DNA of 64,000 nucleotides, from the NCBI GenBank assembly GCA_973895155.1, contig OZ316891.1:19902001-19966000 (forward strand). Reading direction: 5' to 3'. The position numbers and the translations under genes are program-made. Within the stretch, counting starts at the first letter, position 1. Every line of letters starts with the position of its first letter. A model generated the notes under the pieces. That model ran no database searches, was not told where the DNA came from, and was given only the letters and a program-made list of their open reading frames with translations. Shown piece by piece: positions 26,588 through 38,349 of the stretch. Origin of the DNA: Marsupella aquatica (Eukaryota; Marchantiophyta).

Positions 26588-29500
26588 TTTTTTTTATCTC
26601 CATCCAGCTTGCATCTTGAAATCCAATTGTCAGGCTGACTCACCCACTTGTGGCAGGATTAAACTGCCTGATCATCTCACTAATGCTCCACAACATTTTT
26701 GCTCAGCATCACTTACCAACGACAATACCATGATGCAATACATGGACATGGGGCTTGTAACCAGTAACAAATGACCCCAGGGCGGCCGCACCGTTATTGT
26801 TATAGTTCTTTCTTGTACACTAGCCCAGTGTGTCACACAATTTTTTCAAGTGGAAGTGTTGCCAATTCGAAGTGAGGGTGGCCAGGTAGTCAGGCACTGT
26901 GGGTAGTAGTTGGACTGGCAATGGGATTTTGAAGAGTGTGCAAGTTGCGGGGAGTGATGAGTGGGGCATTGAAAAGGTGCACATTGGAGCCTTTAGGTGC
27001 ATCTCACAGTTTGAAGAAAATGCTTCCATAATTTAAGGGCCAGGGATTGCATATTATAGTGTTTAGATTACCAAGACTAAATTGACATGTGTGATAAGGC
27101 ATAATGTTTGGGTGTGAGACTCACAAGAGTCCACAAGCTTAGGCTAACTACAAACCATATCTGGTAAGTCATAAATAATGTCCGGATGTGAAAATATTCC
27201 ACAGCATATACATCTACTAGATCAATGTACAATGGTTCACACTTAAATACTCATGGAGTATCCTGAAACCCAAATAAGGGATTCATACTAACAAATGCAT
27301 GTAGATTTGGAGTTTGCATTGAGGGGGTTCACTTAGAGTATTTACGGACCCCCATTAGAGGTTCTTTCCAAAATTCCTGGCTCCACAGTGCGCCACATCA
27401 TCATGGCACGCCACAAACAGGAAGGGACTTATTTTTGGATAACTTCTACATTCGTGTTTGTGGCAACTTTGCTGTAAAAACTAGGACGCCATGCCGTAAA
27501 AAAAAATGTAAAAAAAATTGACATGCAAATCAAAAGATAAAAAGATTGAGGTAAAACTGCTCCTAGTAACGATTTTATTTCCATTTTGATTTTATTTCCA
27601 TTTTGATTTTCCTGACAATAATTTTTGATTTGACATTGTTGAGTCGGATCATAATGAAAACTCACTTATAATATGGTGTTGGAAAGATCTTGAAGAGACG
27701 GTCGTGATGAGCTCAATATTGTCACCATTTGATAAGAATTGAGTAAATAATAGATTTTGTAATCTCCAATGTGAATAGAAATTTTGTAATCTCCCATGTG
27801 AATAGAAATTTTTGTTGTACAACCCCTGAAATGTTGACCCCTTCCATGAGAATGAACCTAAAATTGATAGATTTTATCGAGTACTAAGGAGATTATGAAT
27901 TTTAGAATTTCTTTAGTTGTTTAATGAACTTAACATTGATAGATTTGTTGAGTTATGAGGAGATTATAAGTTTCCAATGTTCTCTAACTTTCCAATGAGT
28001 GTGACATTGGGAGATTTTATCAAGTACTAAAGTGGTCATGAATTTCTAAATTTCTCTAGCTTTCGATCCATTCTGAATTCCACAATTGGAAATTTGTTTC
28101 CATAAATTGTTTTGTCTTAAACAATTATGCAAGTTTAGTGATTTGATGACACCGATGACTTCTCTCTCTTTGTCTATCTGCATGTAGGAATCGAAAAGTG
28201 ATTACTTTCGATGCAACCTGAATGCATCCAACATCCCTTCAATAACGTGGAGGAAACCGTCAAACACTGTTTTGCTGAAGTGGGCAATTAAGCTGCCCAC
28301 ACATTAAACAGTAATTCACATTGCAGCTTGTTTTGTGATTGATGTTAATTATGGTTGTCTTGGTAAGTTTGACAATTGTTTCAAGTGTCAAACATTGACT
28401 TGTCCATTTTTGAAATTTGTTTCTTTAGATTTGGAGGTCCATCTAGGCTTCAGTTTCTAGATAAGTGCCTCTAAAATAACATGGGGGTCCACAGATGAAT
28501 TTTTGGGATACCTTAACGACCTTTATAAAGAAAATATTCTTCTTACTGATGTTGAATAACATATTTAAGTTACATATATATTATTAGGCTTTTAAAATAA
28601 CTTGGATATTCCTTTTTTGGGTCACACGTGGTTACTATGATTTTTGTAATCTATCCCACCCCCTGACTTTGCAATGGAGTCATTAACAAAATTTGGTCAT
28701 TCACAATCTAGTATAGTAACTGGGCCTTTATCTACCAAATTTGAGTTATAACTCAAACTATATTGGTGGACGTAGGCCATTAGTTTGCAGAAGCAAAGTG
28801 TGCACCATTTGTCATTGTAGAAAACAAATGACATTACCCTTTTCAAGCTTAAGCGGCATAAGTTAAATATTAGTTTTAACAATGGGCAATTTTCCCATCA
28901 TGCTAGTGCTGTACTCATGAAAGTCAATACACTTCTTCCCCTGACATAAGATTGAGCCACAATGTTGTAGAGATTGGAAAAATATGTCACAATGAACTAG
29001 TGGTGTTCAGGTTCCCAACCAGTAATTAGCATCTAAACTTTGTTAGTTAGGAGTTTAAACTTCATCAGTTTATTGTCAAAATATCATACAGACTTAACCA
29101 TGGCTACCACACTGTTGTTGGTCTTGGGGGTCTCACTATATGGATGCCTCCCCATCACCTACAACGTTTTTAGGTCTCGGACCCCCTAAAATGTAAGGAA
29201 ATTTTTTTATTTTTCAACCCCTATAAAGTTGGAATATTCCAAAAATTTGGTTATAAGGACCCTAATGTTCTTATAAGTCTCAAAATTATATTTAAAAGAC
29301 CTTATTGTTCTTCTCAGAAAATTTGTAAGTTTTCCTTTTGAACCAATAAAATGACCCTATATTTTGTCGCACATGATATGTCATTTTTGTGGAAGTGAAA
29401 CCCCCGAGCTGTTGGTTCTCCTTTGATTGAAAGCACTTCTCTGCTCAGTGGCACTCTTCAAAGCACAGGCCCTCATCTGGGACTGACTCAAAGCCATCTC

Positions 29501-30441
29501 GAGGAATGCCTGGCCAGCAACTACTTTAGCAAGCTCTTTTTTGATTCCCCACCAGGCCATGAAAAATTTAACCCTGGGCTCCACACCTGCAAGACAGTGC
29601 CTCGCGTGAGCATGCACTAGAAGTGGCAAGTGGGGGCATGCAAGTAGTGGCTCCTGCCCAGTCTTGCCTAACTATGTGTGGACGACACTGATTGTCCAAT
29701 GTCATTTGTGCAGAGATTACTTGTAAATGTTCACTTTTATCACAAAGAGCTTGTCTCTTTGCCACTGGTGGGGATCAGGTCCAAATGCAATCTCCCAAAG
29801 ACAACCCAAGTGGAGATGCTCTCACATCAAGAGGTGACAGTCCAAACAGACTACAAAATCAGAACTAGCATCACCAACAGAGATTCCACATGAAAATTTG
29901 TAGCCACAGTAATATGTTTACTGTATCAATCTTTGACTCTGGAATGAGATGCAACTTGCACCTCTGAATTGCTAGTAGGGAGCCCCAAGCTCCAATTTTG
30001 ATGGTACTCCCAAGGCAAGGAATTTTACTAGATGATATAGAGTTATGGAATCTAGCCCAGTGAGGCATGGCTATGTGGTAGTTTGACTCATAGGTTTAGA
30101 TTTCAAATGTTGTGACTGATTATTCCATTTTCATGGGGTTTCACAGATTTCCCCTTAAATTTTTTTAATTTTGTTTTTAAAGTTATGGAATCCTAAATAG
30201 CTGACTGTTAAGTGACTTTTAGCTATGACGGTAAGCCATGCCTTATCAAATTAAAGCAAGCTATACTCTTTATCAGCAAACAAAATTTGCCAAACTCATG
30301 GAAAAAGTTACAGCCAAATAGAGTGGAATTATTGTGAAGCTTTGAAACCCCCCTAGTAGCTAGTGCAACTCTCGAGCAGCTTACGGAGTGACTTATATGG
30401 CATATGTCATCCTGAATAAAAGTACCTGCCCAGCTGGATGA

Positions 30442-30556
30442 CAGCTTTGAAAAGAGCTACCCTTTTGTAAGCATGACCTGACCTTCTTCTTCTAGGATCG
30501 AGCTTTGAAAAGAGCTACCCTTATTACGCATGACCTGACCTTCTTCTTCTAGGATA
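30442..30556. repeat. Tandem duplication, unit about 58 bp
   Basis: AGCTTTGAAAAGAGCTACCC to CTTCTTCTTCTAGGAT occurs twice with a few differences, directly before the 119-bp duplication. Confidence 0.9.
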
Positions 30557-30562
30557 GAGTTT

Positions 30563-30799
30563 CTGCTGATATTAGGGTACCATAGTTACTCTGACTCACT
30601 GAGTCATAAGTTTCGATGGGATCTAAATCCAAACCTTTGAACTCTGATGGGATCCCACCCAATCACGAAGAACTCATAGATTGCTGATATTAGGGTACCA
30701 TAGTTACTCTGACTCACTGAGTCATAAGTTTCGATGGGATCTAAATCCAAACCTTTGAACTCTGATGGGATCCCACCCAATCACGAAGAACTCATAGAT
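30563..30799. repeat. Perfect 119-bp tandem duplication
   Basis: TGCTGATATTAGGGTACCAT to AAGAACTCATAGAT is present twice in direct succession without a visible difference. This indicates a very recent duplication or an assembly artefact. Confidence 0.93.
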
Positions 30800-31246
30800 C
30801 CTGGAAAACAATCTCCCCATATTCTTTGCTCTGGATCAAACCCTCGTTTCTCAACAAGTGCCCCTCTTTCGTTATGGAGAACCAACAGTGGTTTGATGGG
30901 CATGACTGGATCAGACCGACTATTTGGGTGAAATGTAACAGAAAACTCGGGCAATGGGAATAATGAATTGAAAGTCTGCTTGACAGGTGAAATATGTGAT
31001 CACATAGATTCATCCTCTTGCATGCGCAAGCTCTCTCCTAACTGCATAGTTTAATTGGTGGACACAATTCGTGCAACTCTAATTGCGCTCTCAACCATGA
31101 TCTACCCCTCACCTTCCCTCAGCACTAGGACAAAGAAATCTTTGGATGCATCACTTCTTTCCTGACTACAATCGCTCTCGCTGGATGGACACAACTTTAC
31201 ACTGAATGAAGACTCGTTAAGAAAAGATACGTTATCGAGTTAAAAG

Positions 31247-31518
31247 CAGAACTATCAAACCGAATTGTCCGGTTTCAAATCGATTTGTCAGTCGACATGC
31301 CGTGACCAGTTACTACATTAAATCAAAACTATCAAACCGAATTGTCCAGTAAAACTCCCAAATCGAATTGTCAGTCGACGTGCACTTGACCAGTTATCAA
31401 ATTAAATTGTCCAGTCAAAGTTTTCAAATCGACTTGTCGGTCGACTTGCCTGCACCAGGTACCAATTAAATCTACATTTTCATATCGGACTGTCCGTCCA
31501 CTTGCCTTGACCACTTGT
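31247..31518. repeat. Diverged tandem repeat, about 75-bp unit, four copies
   Basis: Each unit holds AAATCGAxTTGTC(A/G)GTCGAC, then TGxxxTGACCAGTTA and AATTGTCCAGT. Divergence between units is substantial. Confidence 0.8.
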
Positions 31519-32973
31519 TGTTCGTCTCAACTACGGCTGCGTCGAGAACCATTGACGAGTGCAACGAGGGGAATCGAGAGTAAGAAGGACAGTAAGTACT
31601 CGGCTATTTTTTTGTTCTTTGAAGCACGCGCGTCCTCAGACAAACCATCGACAGTGAAAAGGACCCATCAACAGGAGTCAAGGAAAAGGACAAGTTCCGT
31701 TCTGACCATGGTCATTAGAACCTTTACTAAACTAATCAAAATCCATAGACGGCCAACCAAAACCGGATGATTTTCCGGGCAACTGAAAGCCATCGCGCAA
31801 GTGCATGTGCCATTCAATCAACAATCTTAATTAATTGCTGTCACGGGCAAATCTTGCTGGCACCTTAGTTAACACCTAGGGCCAAACTAAGATGGGTGCC
31901 CAGACTAAATTGCGTAGGGGTGACATTAATTTTTCCGGGCTATCATCCATAAACGGGAGAAATTATGGCTGCATCAGCCGCTGGGCCACACTCCACTTCC
32001 TGAATTTGCCCACTAGTCCCTGGTCAGACGACACCCTATCCACGACTACAGTTCACGCAAGTGCAACTCAGACCTTGCGAAACAACTGAAGTCAGAGTGC
32101 GGCCAATTCGAAGGTCTGAACAGCGACGTGTACCGAGCTTCCTCACTTAAGAATTCACACCACCCTCCGTAGACTAAATTTCAGGACAAGCCCTTCAAAT
32201 TCGATTTCAATGCTTCTGATTGAAGTTCACTGGTCAACGGGTAGACTACACTTCACGAAGAACACGTTTACGCGGGGTGGCACGCTGTTTGACGTAGCTC
32301 GATTCAAATTAACCTCGCATGGTATCGACGTGACTTTTCCGCCAACTTGGTACTCACGCAAACGACTGGGGTTTTCCAACCAAGACTCAATTAGGAGCCT
32401 TCCAACCACTGATAATTTTAGACGCTACATTGCAACTTATCGACAGAATCATGGAGGTAAAAGCATATGAGCATTCTCAACACACACAGGCCCGTCTAGC
32501 TCGTACGACAACCCCTAAAACTGTCATCAAGAAGCAGTCTTTTGAAAATGTCCTCGGGCAATTCTCAGCCAGAACAGAACACCCTCTTGACAGGGAGTAA
32601 TTGTACTTCTAACCGACTTTCTACAAGGTTACAGCTGTAACACTCACGTCTGTTTTCTTTGCAAACGCCAAAAAAATTCCTCATCTATCCAACGCTTTGG
32701 CAATGATTGTCAATCCCAGACAGGTGATTTTCATAATATACACAAAGCATTGCATATATTTATTCACAGCAAGGCATGCATAATCTTCTTCAACGAAGAA
32801 AACAACTGCTCCATAATATATGTTCAGTAGAAAAGCTACATGTCTCAACATTAAAATTACAAACGTTCAATTCCGGGTATCTGCCACAGTAGTGCAGACT
32901 CTGGCCTTTTACTGTCTAAACATAGTGCTCATGTGAAGTATAACCTTGGCAGTCAAAACCGAGCCGTATCTGC

Positions 32974-35767
32974 TTAGAGAGGGGTCAATCCAACCACACC
33001 TGTATCGCCATCAAAACAGACGGCAACGTCAGTTTTGAGATGGTACAAGTGACATGCATTTAAAACAATCGAAATTGGAGACGAGTCCCACTCCAGTCCC
33101 AGCATTGGAACGTCTTCCCACCTACACTAAGGCAATTACCCCAGAAGAGTTGACAAAAATGCATACCAGGTGTCAATCGAACGACACCTAAAGTTTACTA
33201 GAATCCAGACTAGGTGTCAATCCAACGACACCTGCACCAAACAACCAGGTGTAGACCAGGTCGCCTGAGAAAACGAAATTATGATAGCCCAAAGTGCCTT
33301 TCTTGCAAGTTCATCATCTTCACAATCTCCTTACGAACGCTGAAGGGACCGAAGTCCCGTTACGAGCACACAACCGTATCGGGAGACTCAACATGAACAA
33401 GTCGTGATGCAGTTAGACAACTAATCTTACCGCAAGCGAGTCGGCCTCCGGCATTGCCAGTTGTCGAGCTCAATTCGTGTCCACCCTTTCCAAGATCGTC
33501 AACAAGTTCGTGAACAACAAAAGCTCTTCCTATCACGGAATCGGGTCCAGAGAGCGGGATCTGAAAGAAGCAAATTCATATATCACAAACACAATTGCTG
33601 AAAGGTAGGGACTGAAAATTGTCCACGTCGATACCAACTTCGACGGTCACGACATGACGGTCACCTGATCCAGAACTACAAACACACTGAATTCAATTAC
33701 ATCCAAAGGCATTGGCCAATTATGGTTACCTGAGAGTCGGTAATGGTGGTCTCGACAGTTCCATCAGAGCCGGCTACAACATTTCCTAGATCACCTGCAT
33801 GACGAGTCTCGTCTTCGGGAGCCCCATGGGTCAATCCCTTTGGATTGAAGTGGGGTCCTGGAGAACCCAGCTCAATCAGCAATGAAGGGAGAAGAAATGA
33901 ACATCTACACGAATGCACGCAAGTCTGCACCACAGCGACGGTCCACGCGACGAGAAATCACGGGTGCTAAATGGCAGAAACATGCTAGTGGTTCAGTCCT
34001 TACCAGTGGAAATGCAGCCGTTGGTGGTGTCACCAAACTGGTGCTGTAGACACAAAAGGGTCATTGAAGCCATCAGTAAGCTAAACACTAGGCAATCTTG
34101 GCGCACGGCAGACGAATTGAATGACCAAACTCGAGCGAGGTCTCACCAAGTGAAATCCGTGCTTGCCGGGAGTTAGTCCTTGGAGCTTCACAGTGACCAC
34201 AGTGGGGCCTGTTGATCACAGATACATCATAAACATCGGATCAGTTTAGGCACTAAAGATCCAGGGTATTATGTTGCTACATCCTCCAAGTACAGACGGG
34301 AGTCGACTGACCGACTTTGACTCTTTCCCTCTCGATATCTTCTTTCGAACTCAGATCATAATCCGACCAGATCCGAAACATTTCGTGCCTAGACTACTAT
34401 TGGGCACGAATAATCCATGTTTCGAAAAGAGGCAGCTGACAATGGGGCCATGATTGCTCGGCAGAGCAGCTCCATGGACAAGGTGTCAGACTAAGCTTTA
34501 GGCCATGCGGCAAACTTTAGTCACAACGATGACTTGCTTGGGCATGACTATCCCAGACATTGAACGGGACGCGAAGGAATTACAGAGGAGATTCGCGCAA
34601 TTCGCCTGCGCAGCCCTGCGCGGAACTCCTCTGTAGTTCGTTCGGGTCACTAAAGAAGCTGCCAAGCCAGAAAATAGAGCGGGACACGTAGGAATTGCAG
34701 ACGTGTTTCGCTTGACGTCACTAACGGAGGCACCCGCCCGCAAACACTTAATGCCTCAATTACAGGATTAGATTCAATTTCCAAAGCTGAGGCTTCTAGA
34801 TACTGACTTCATCAGAGATTGCTCGTTTCAGTTTACTGATATCGCCACAACAAATAATAAGGCCACTGTCTGACAGAGCTCAAATGTTACTACCGGTTCG
34901 CCATTCCACACTGCGTGCAGCTCCACCACGGATACGCACCAGCTGACTTGTGGCGGACCAAAGTTGCGGGCAAACAAGATATCAGAACGAGAGACTAGCC
35001 AGCTAGCACTCGCTGACAGTGTCCCGATACTGACGCGGAAACAGAGATCTACCCATATCAGTATCATGACAACACTCCAACACTTACAACATGTCAATAC
35101 TCTCCTCATCGACTGAGACTGCTCGAGTCCACCAACTCGGTACACCCCGAGAGTAACGAGGAGGCCGTCAGAGAAAGACACTCCAGGCATCTTCCATGAA
35201 CCATAATGGTAGAGACACATCAGTCAAGTGAGTGGGTGGGAGTGTGGGACTGACGAGTCTCCACGGCCAGAACCTGGATGATTCCCGTCGACACCGGTGT
35301 CGACATTGACCCTCACTGCGCTAGTCCTACCGTATCAGCACCATGTCGACATGTCGACATTCACTCCGCAAACTCCACACCGAGATCCCCACTCAGACAG
35401 ACCCATGTCGACACACCGAAAGGCCAAAAGCCTACTTCATGCCTCCACACGACGACGTAATTTTCTTACCTCCATCCTCCTGCACGAGGGTCACAGTGCC
35501 GGCAACGGCCGACGTCCCCTTAAGAACAGCCACGGCCTTCTTCGTGACCGCCATGATTTGCAGCGACGATGTTGGTCTCAATCTACACTGATCGGCCACG
35601 AGACTAACTCGAACCTTGGCACCTGCGAACGACGAGCGCAAACACAATCTCCCGACCGATACGCTGCTGCTGCTCCTCTTCTGGTGAGCCGAAGTGGAGC
35701 CCTGGAGCACGGAGTCTTGCAATAAAGAAGAAGGAGACCTCGACAGTAAACTCTGGACGGCGGCCAT
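32974..35767 (-). CDS. Cu/Zn superoxide dismutase, chloroplastic (normal last exon)
   Basis: Converts superoxide to hydrogen peroxide and oxygen in the plastid stroma. Six exons in phase (684 bp, 227 aa): 35767-35470, 34208-34147, 34043-34004, 33857-33730, 33560-33431, 32999-32974. Residues 1 to about 71 are rich in Ser and Arg and low in acidic residues, as expected of a transit peptide. The mature part starts [12 protein letters not shown], as in plant plastid SODs. Copper ligands are H119, H121, H136 (bridging) and H193; zinc ligands are H136, H144, H153 and D156; the disulfide pair is C130/C219. All are present, so the enzyme looks active. The C terminus GVVGLTPL is typical of the plastid isoform. 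A possible polyadenylation hexamer AATAAA lies about 210 bp beyond the stop on the minus strand (32764-32759). The intron before the last exon holds an alternative last exon, listed separately. Confidence 0.95.
33188..33231 (-). CDS. Alternative terminal exon of the SOD gene ending in the peroxisomal signal SKL
   Basis: Seen directly: inside the last SOD intron a good 3' splice site (pyrimidine/G-rich tract ending GGTGCAG) is followed by 44 bp that join in phase to exon 5. They would encode [14 protein letters not shown] followed by TAG. The first 20 bases differ from the start of the normal last exon (32999) at only two positions, so this is a duplicated exon. The product would be 233 aa with every metal ligand kept. 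Known: a C-terminal SKL tripeptide is the canonical PTS1, and a separate angiosperm Cu/Zn SOD (CSD3 type) ends in AKL. Inferred: mutually exclusive last exons give plastid and peroxisomal isoforms. No transcript evidence is available here. Confidence 0.7.
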
Positions 35768-38349
35768 AGCTACCCTGTTGCTCCTTCTTCCTGTTACTCA
35801 CAACGGTACTCCTCCTCCTCCTCTGCCTTCGCGTCGCTGCTCGTTCTGTTCTGTTCCGTTCCTTCCTTCTGTCCTACGCAGAGTATGATTCCTTCCACCA
35901 CCTGCCCTTCCTAAGGAACTACCACCCCTCCACCGAACCCCTCCCACGCCGCGGCCAACTCCCAAGGGGTGCTGAGTTGGAGGGTCCGGATTGGGCCCTT
36001 ATCTTGACGATGGCATCTTTTGTGCCCCGTCGGCTTATCTTCCCGACGGTGAGGCCCAAGGCCAAATGTTAATCCGACTTGGTTCCATATGACTGGCTGC
36101 TGAGGAGGGACCTAAGAGTTTCTGGTAGTGGACTGGTGGGCGTTGTTGGCTGGCAAGATAGCAGAGGGTTCAGCCAAGTCAGCTTTGAATAGGGTAATGA
36201 GGGTTTGGTCTCTGGTTAATAGCGCGTAACCCTGTGACCAGAAAATGAAGAGATGCTCACCGACGGCAGCCCATAAGTTTTTCTGAGCTATGTTGGAACA
36301 GGTTTTAGACTAGAATCTCAGCCCAAACAATCATTTTATTATCATACATAATACCTGTCTGGAAAAAAAATTACCCACGGGTAAGACTTTCCAGGCACAA
36401 GGTTATAGAAACAGTAGCGTCTAGTAAAAAATGTTACACACCGGTAACCTTTCTTCCTCACATAAATTATGGTTGGTTTGCCAGAGTGCACATAGGGAAT
36501 GGAGTGACCTCTTTTGTCACCTGGGTTTCAGCAATTTTTATGCGCTCTTTCCCTGGGTAATCACCTGGCCTCTTGCTGGCCCCCTCAAAGAAAAGAAAAA
36601 AACCTTTTGATTCACTAATGTAATTGATGGGTTCTAAGAGCACTGGTATCTGGGCCCTGGGTTTGACAATTTTCACCCTTTAGTCTCTGTCAACCTAGGG
36701 AGAAACCAGAGTCGTTCTTGACTTCAGGTTAACCCTCAGAGTTTCAGTGGAGAGTAGATGAGAGGCCACACCTTCCACCCTGCTTCTTTGCCCTCAAATG
36801 AACGAGGGCTGATGAAATACTAGCCCAAGGCACGCCAGACCCCCTTGGGAATTGTCTTTTGATTCAAGATGGTACTGTGAAGTAGGGTGGAAGGGAACCT
36901 TTTAGAAAGTTTCCTCACTTGCTTTCTAACGTCAATTTTTGAATTCTTTTTCAATAGTCTTGCTCAATTCTAATCTTTATCTCAGGAGTACCAAGAGCCA
37001 CCACTTGAACTCACATTCTTAGTTAATTTAGGTTTATAGTATGGTGTAATTTGGACAATGCACCAGTCAGATCAACTGACCCCACTTGATTGGATTCTTT
37101 CATGAATCAATTGAGTCAAAATAAGTGTGATCGACTTGTTGGCAGTGGAGCAGAAGAGGGGTGCAAATGGGGACACTATTGAGGGACAGTATGGTTAAAA
37201 CAAAGTTCTGGGTGACATTCCATGATACCAAGCTTAATAGTTTTGCAACCATGGCTTACATGAGACGCGGCATTGAGCACAGAACTTGTGAAAGTGGTAT
37301 ACTGTAATTTAAATTTACTGAGGTTTAGATTGCATGTAACTTGTCCGATCGCTGCGCCATGCCTAATTGTTCCTTGCCTTTGCAAAAGTTGCAACTTACA
37401 ATCCTCTATTGTAGTTGGTATTGTGGGGGTATTTTCTCATGGGAAAATGAGATATTGTATACCAGACGCAGCAATCAGATAAGTTACCTGCAGTCTGAAT
37501 TTGAGAGATTGTTTCACAGGAACTCAATGCTCGTCTGCATGGGAGAGGTCACCTCCCAAGTTGAATGACACCTCTTTCCAAGAAGTTTTGGCCTCTCATG
37601 GATGTTTTCACTGGTTTCCACATTTGTAACAACACCAATTGCATCCTCATCTAAGGGAGCTTCTCCCTTTATATTGCGTTTCCTGCTTTTTGATCATGTC
37701 TTCTGTATGGCCCATTTTGTGCGGGCATTGCTAGGCAAGCCATCGACAAAACAGACTTTCTTGGCAACTTGCCATGGAATATGGTCCCTAGAAGCAGGTT
37801 CCATGGGTACTCCCTACTCCCAAGAACTGACTGGTAGTGCTCGGATACAGAGTTTCGGAGTTTGGGGCTCAAAAGAATGGAGACCTTGTCTTGTTGGAAA
37901 TCGATGGCCGCCGGATCCTTCAGGAGAAGCACGGGACAGTCTTTCAGAATGCCAGAGTCTGCTGTCCCGCAATCCGAGTGAACATTTAGTCAATGCCAAA
38001 TTCATTTATTTGATGACGAGAAATACGAGGAGGCTGAAGTTGGTCGTTCGAAAGGATGTTGCGGAATCTGAGAAAGAGCATGGCGCAAATCATTGGAAAC
38101 ACTAGATTGGATGGGACATCTATTGGCTCTTCGAAACACCAGCCGTCTGGAAAAGAAGTGTCCGAAAATCAACTAGTTCCATCATCAATCGCAACACTTT
38201 AAGCAATCAAGAATGTGTTAAATTGACGAAATGTTCTGAATTGCTTCACTATGGGCTCGACGAACTGATGCTGGAGTCTCAGATTAGTAGAGCTACTCCG
38301 CAGTGATACTGTAGCTGTGAGAGATACCGCACTTCTTCCCGGGACCGAC
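35768..38349. other. Divergent intergenic region between SOD and RlmH-like genes
   Basis: 2.6 kb that must hold both promoters, since the genes point away from each other. The SOD side starts with CTCCTCCTC and TTCTGTTCCG runs. Open frames such as 37602-38105 (plus) carry no recognisable domain. No repeat or RNA gene was seen. Confidence 0.55.

Larger units (their letters stand above)
25828..32973. other. Long intergenic region between P5A ATPase and SOD genes
   Basis: No gene is supported. It contains the P5A promoter with its minisatellite, an AT-rich stretch (27000-29400) with diverged repeats of about 80 bp at 27861-28070 (GATTTTATCGAGTACTAA-like), tandem duplications at 30442-30799, and a diverged repeat block at 31247-31518. 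Open frames up to 88 aa show no family motif. Confidence 0.6.

Noticed and set aside
32210-32470. 86-aa open frame downstream of the SOD gene
   Set aside because: No motif, no splice context, and an open frame on both strands at this place; probably chance.
37602-38105. 167-aa plus-strand open frame upstream of the RlmH-like gene
   Set aside because: No recognisable domain, unusual composition, no splice link to the downstream exons. It may be a 5' UTR shadow.
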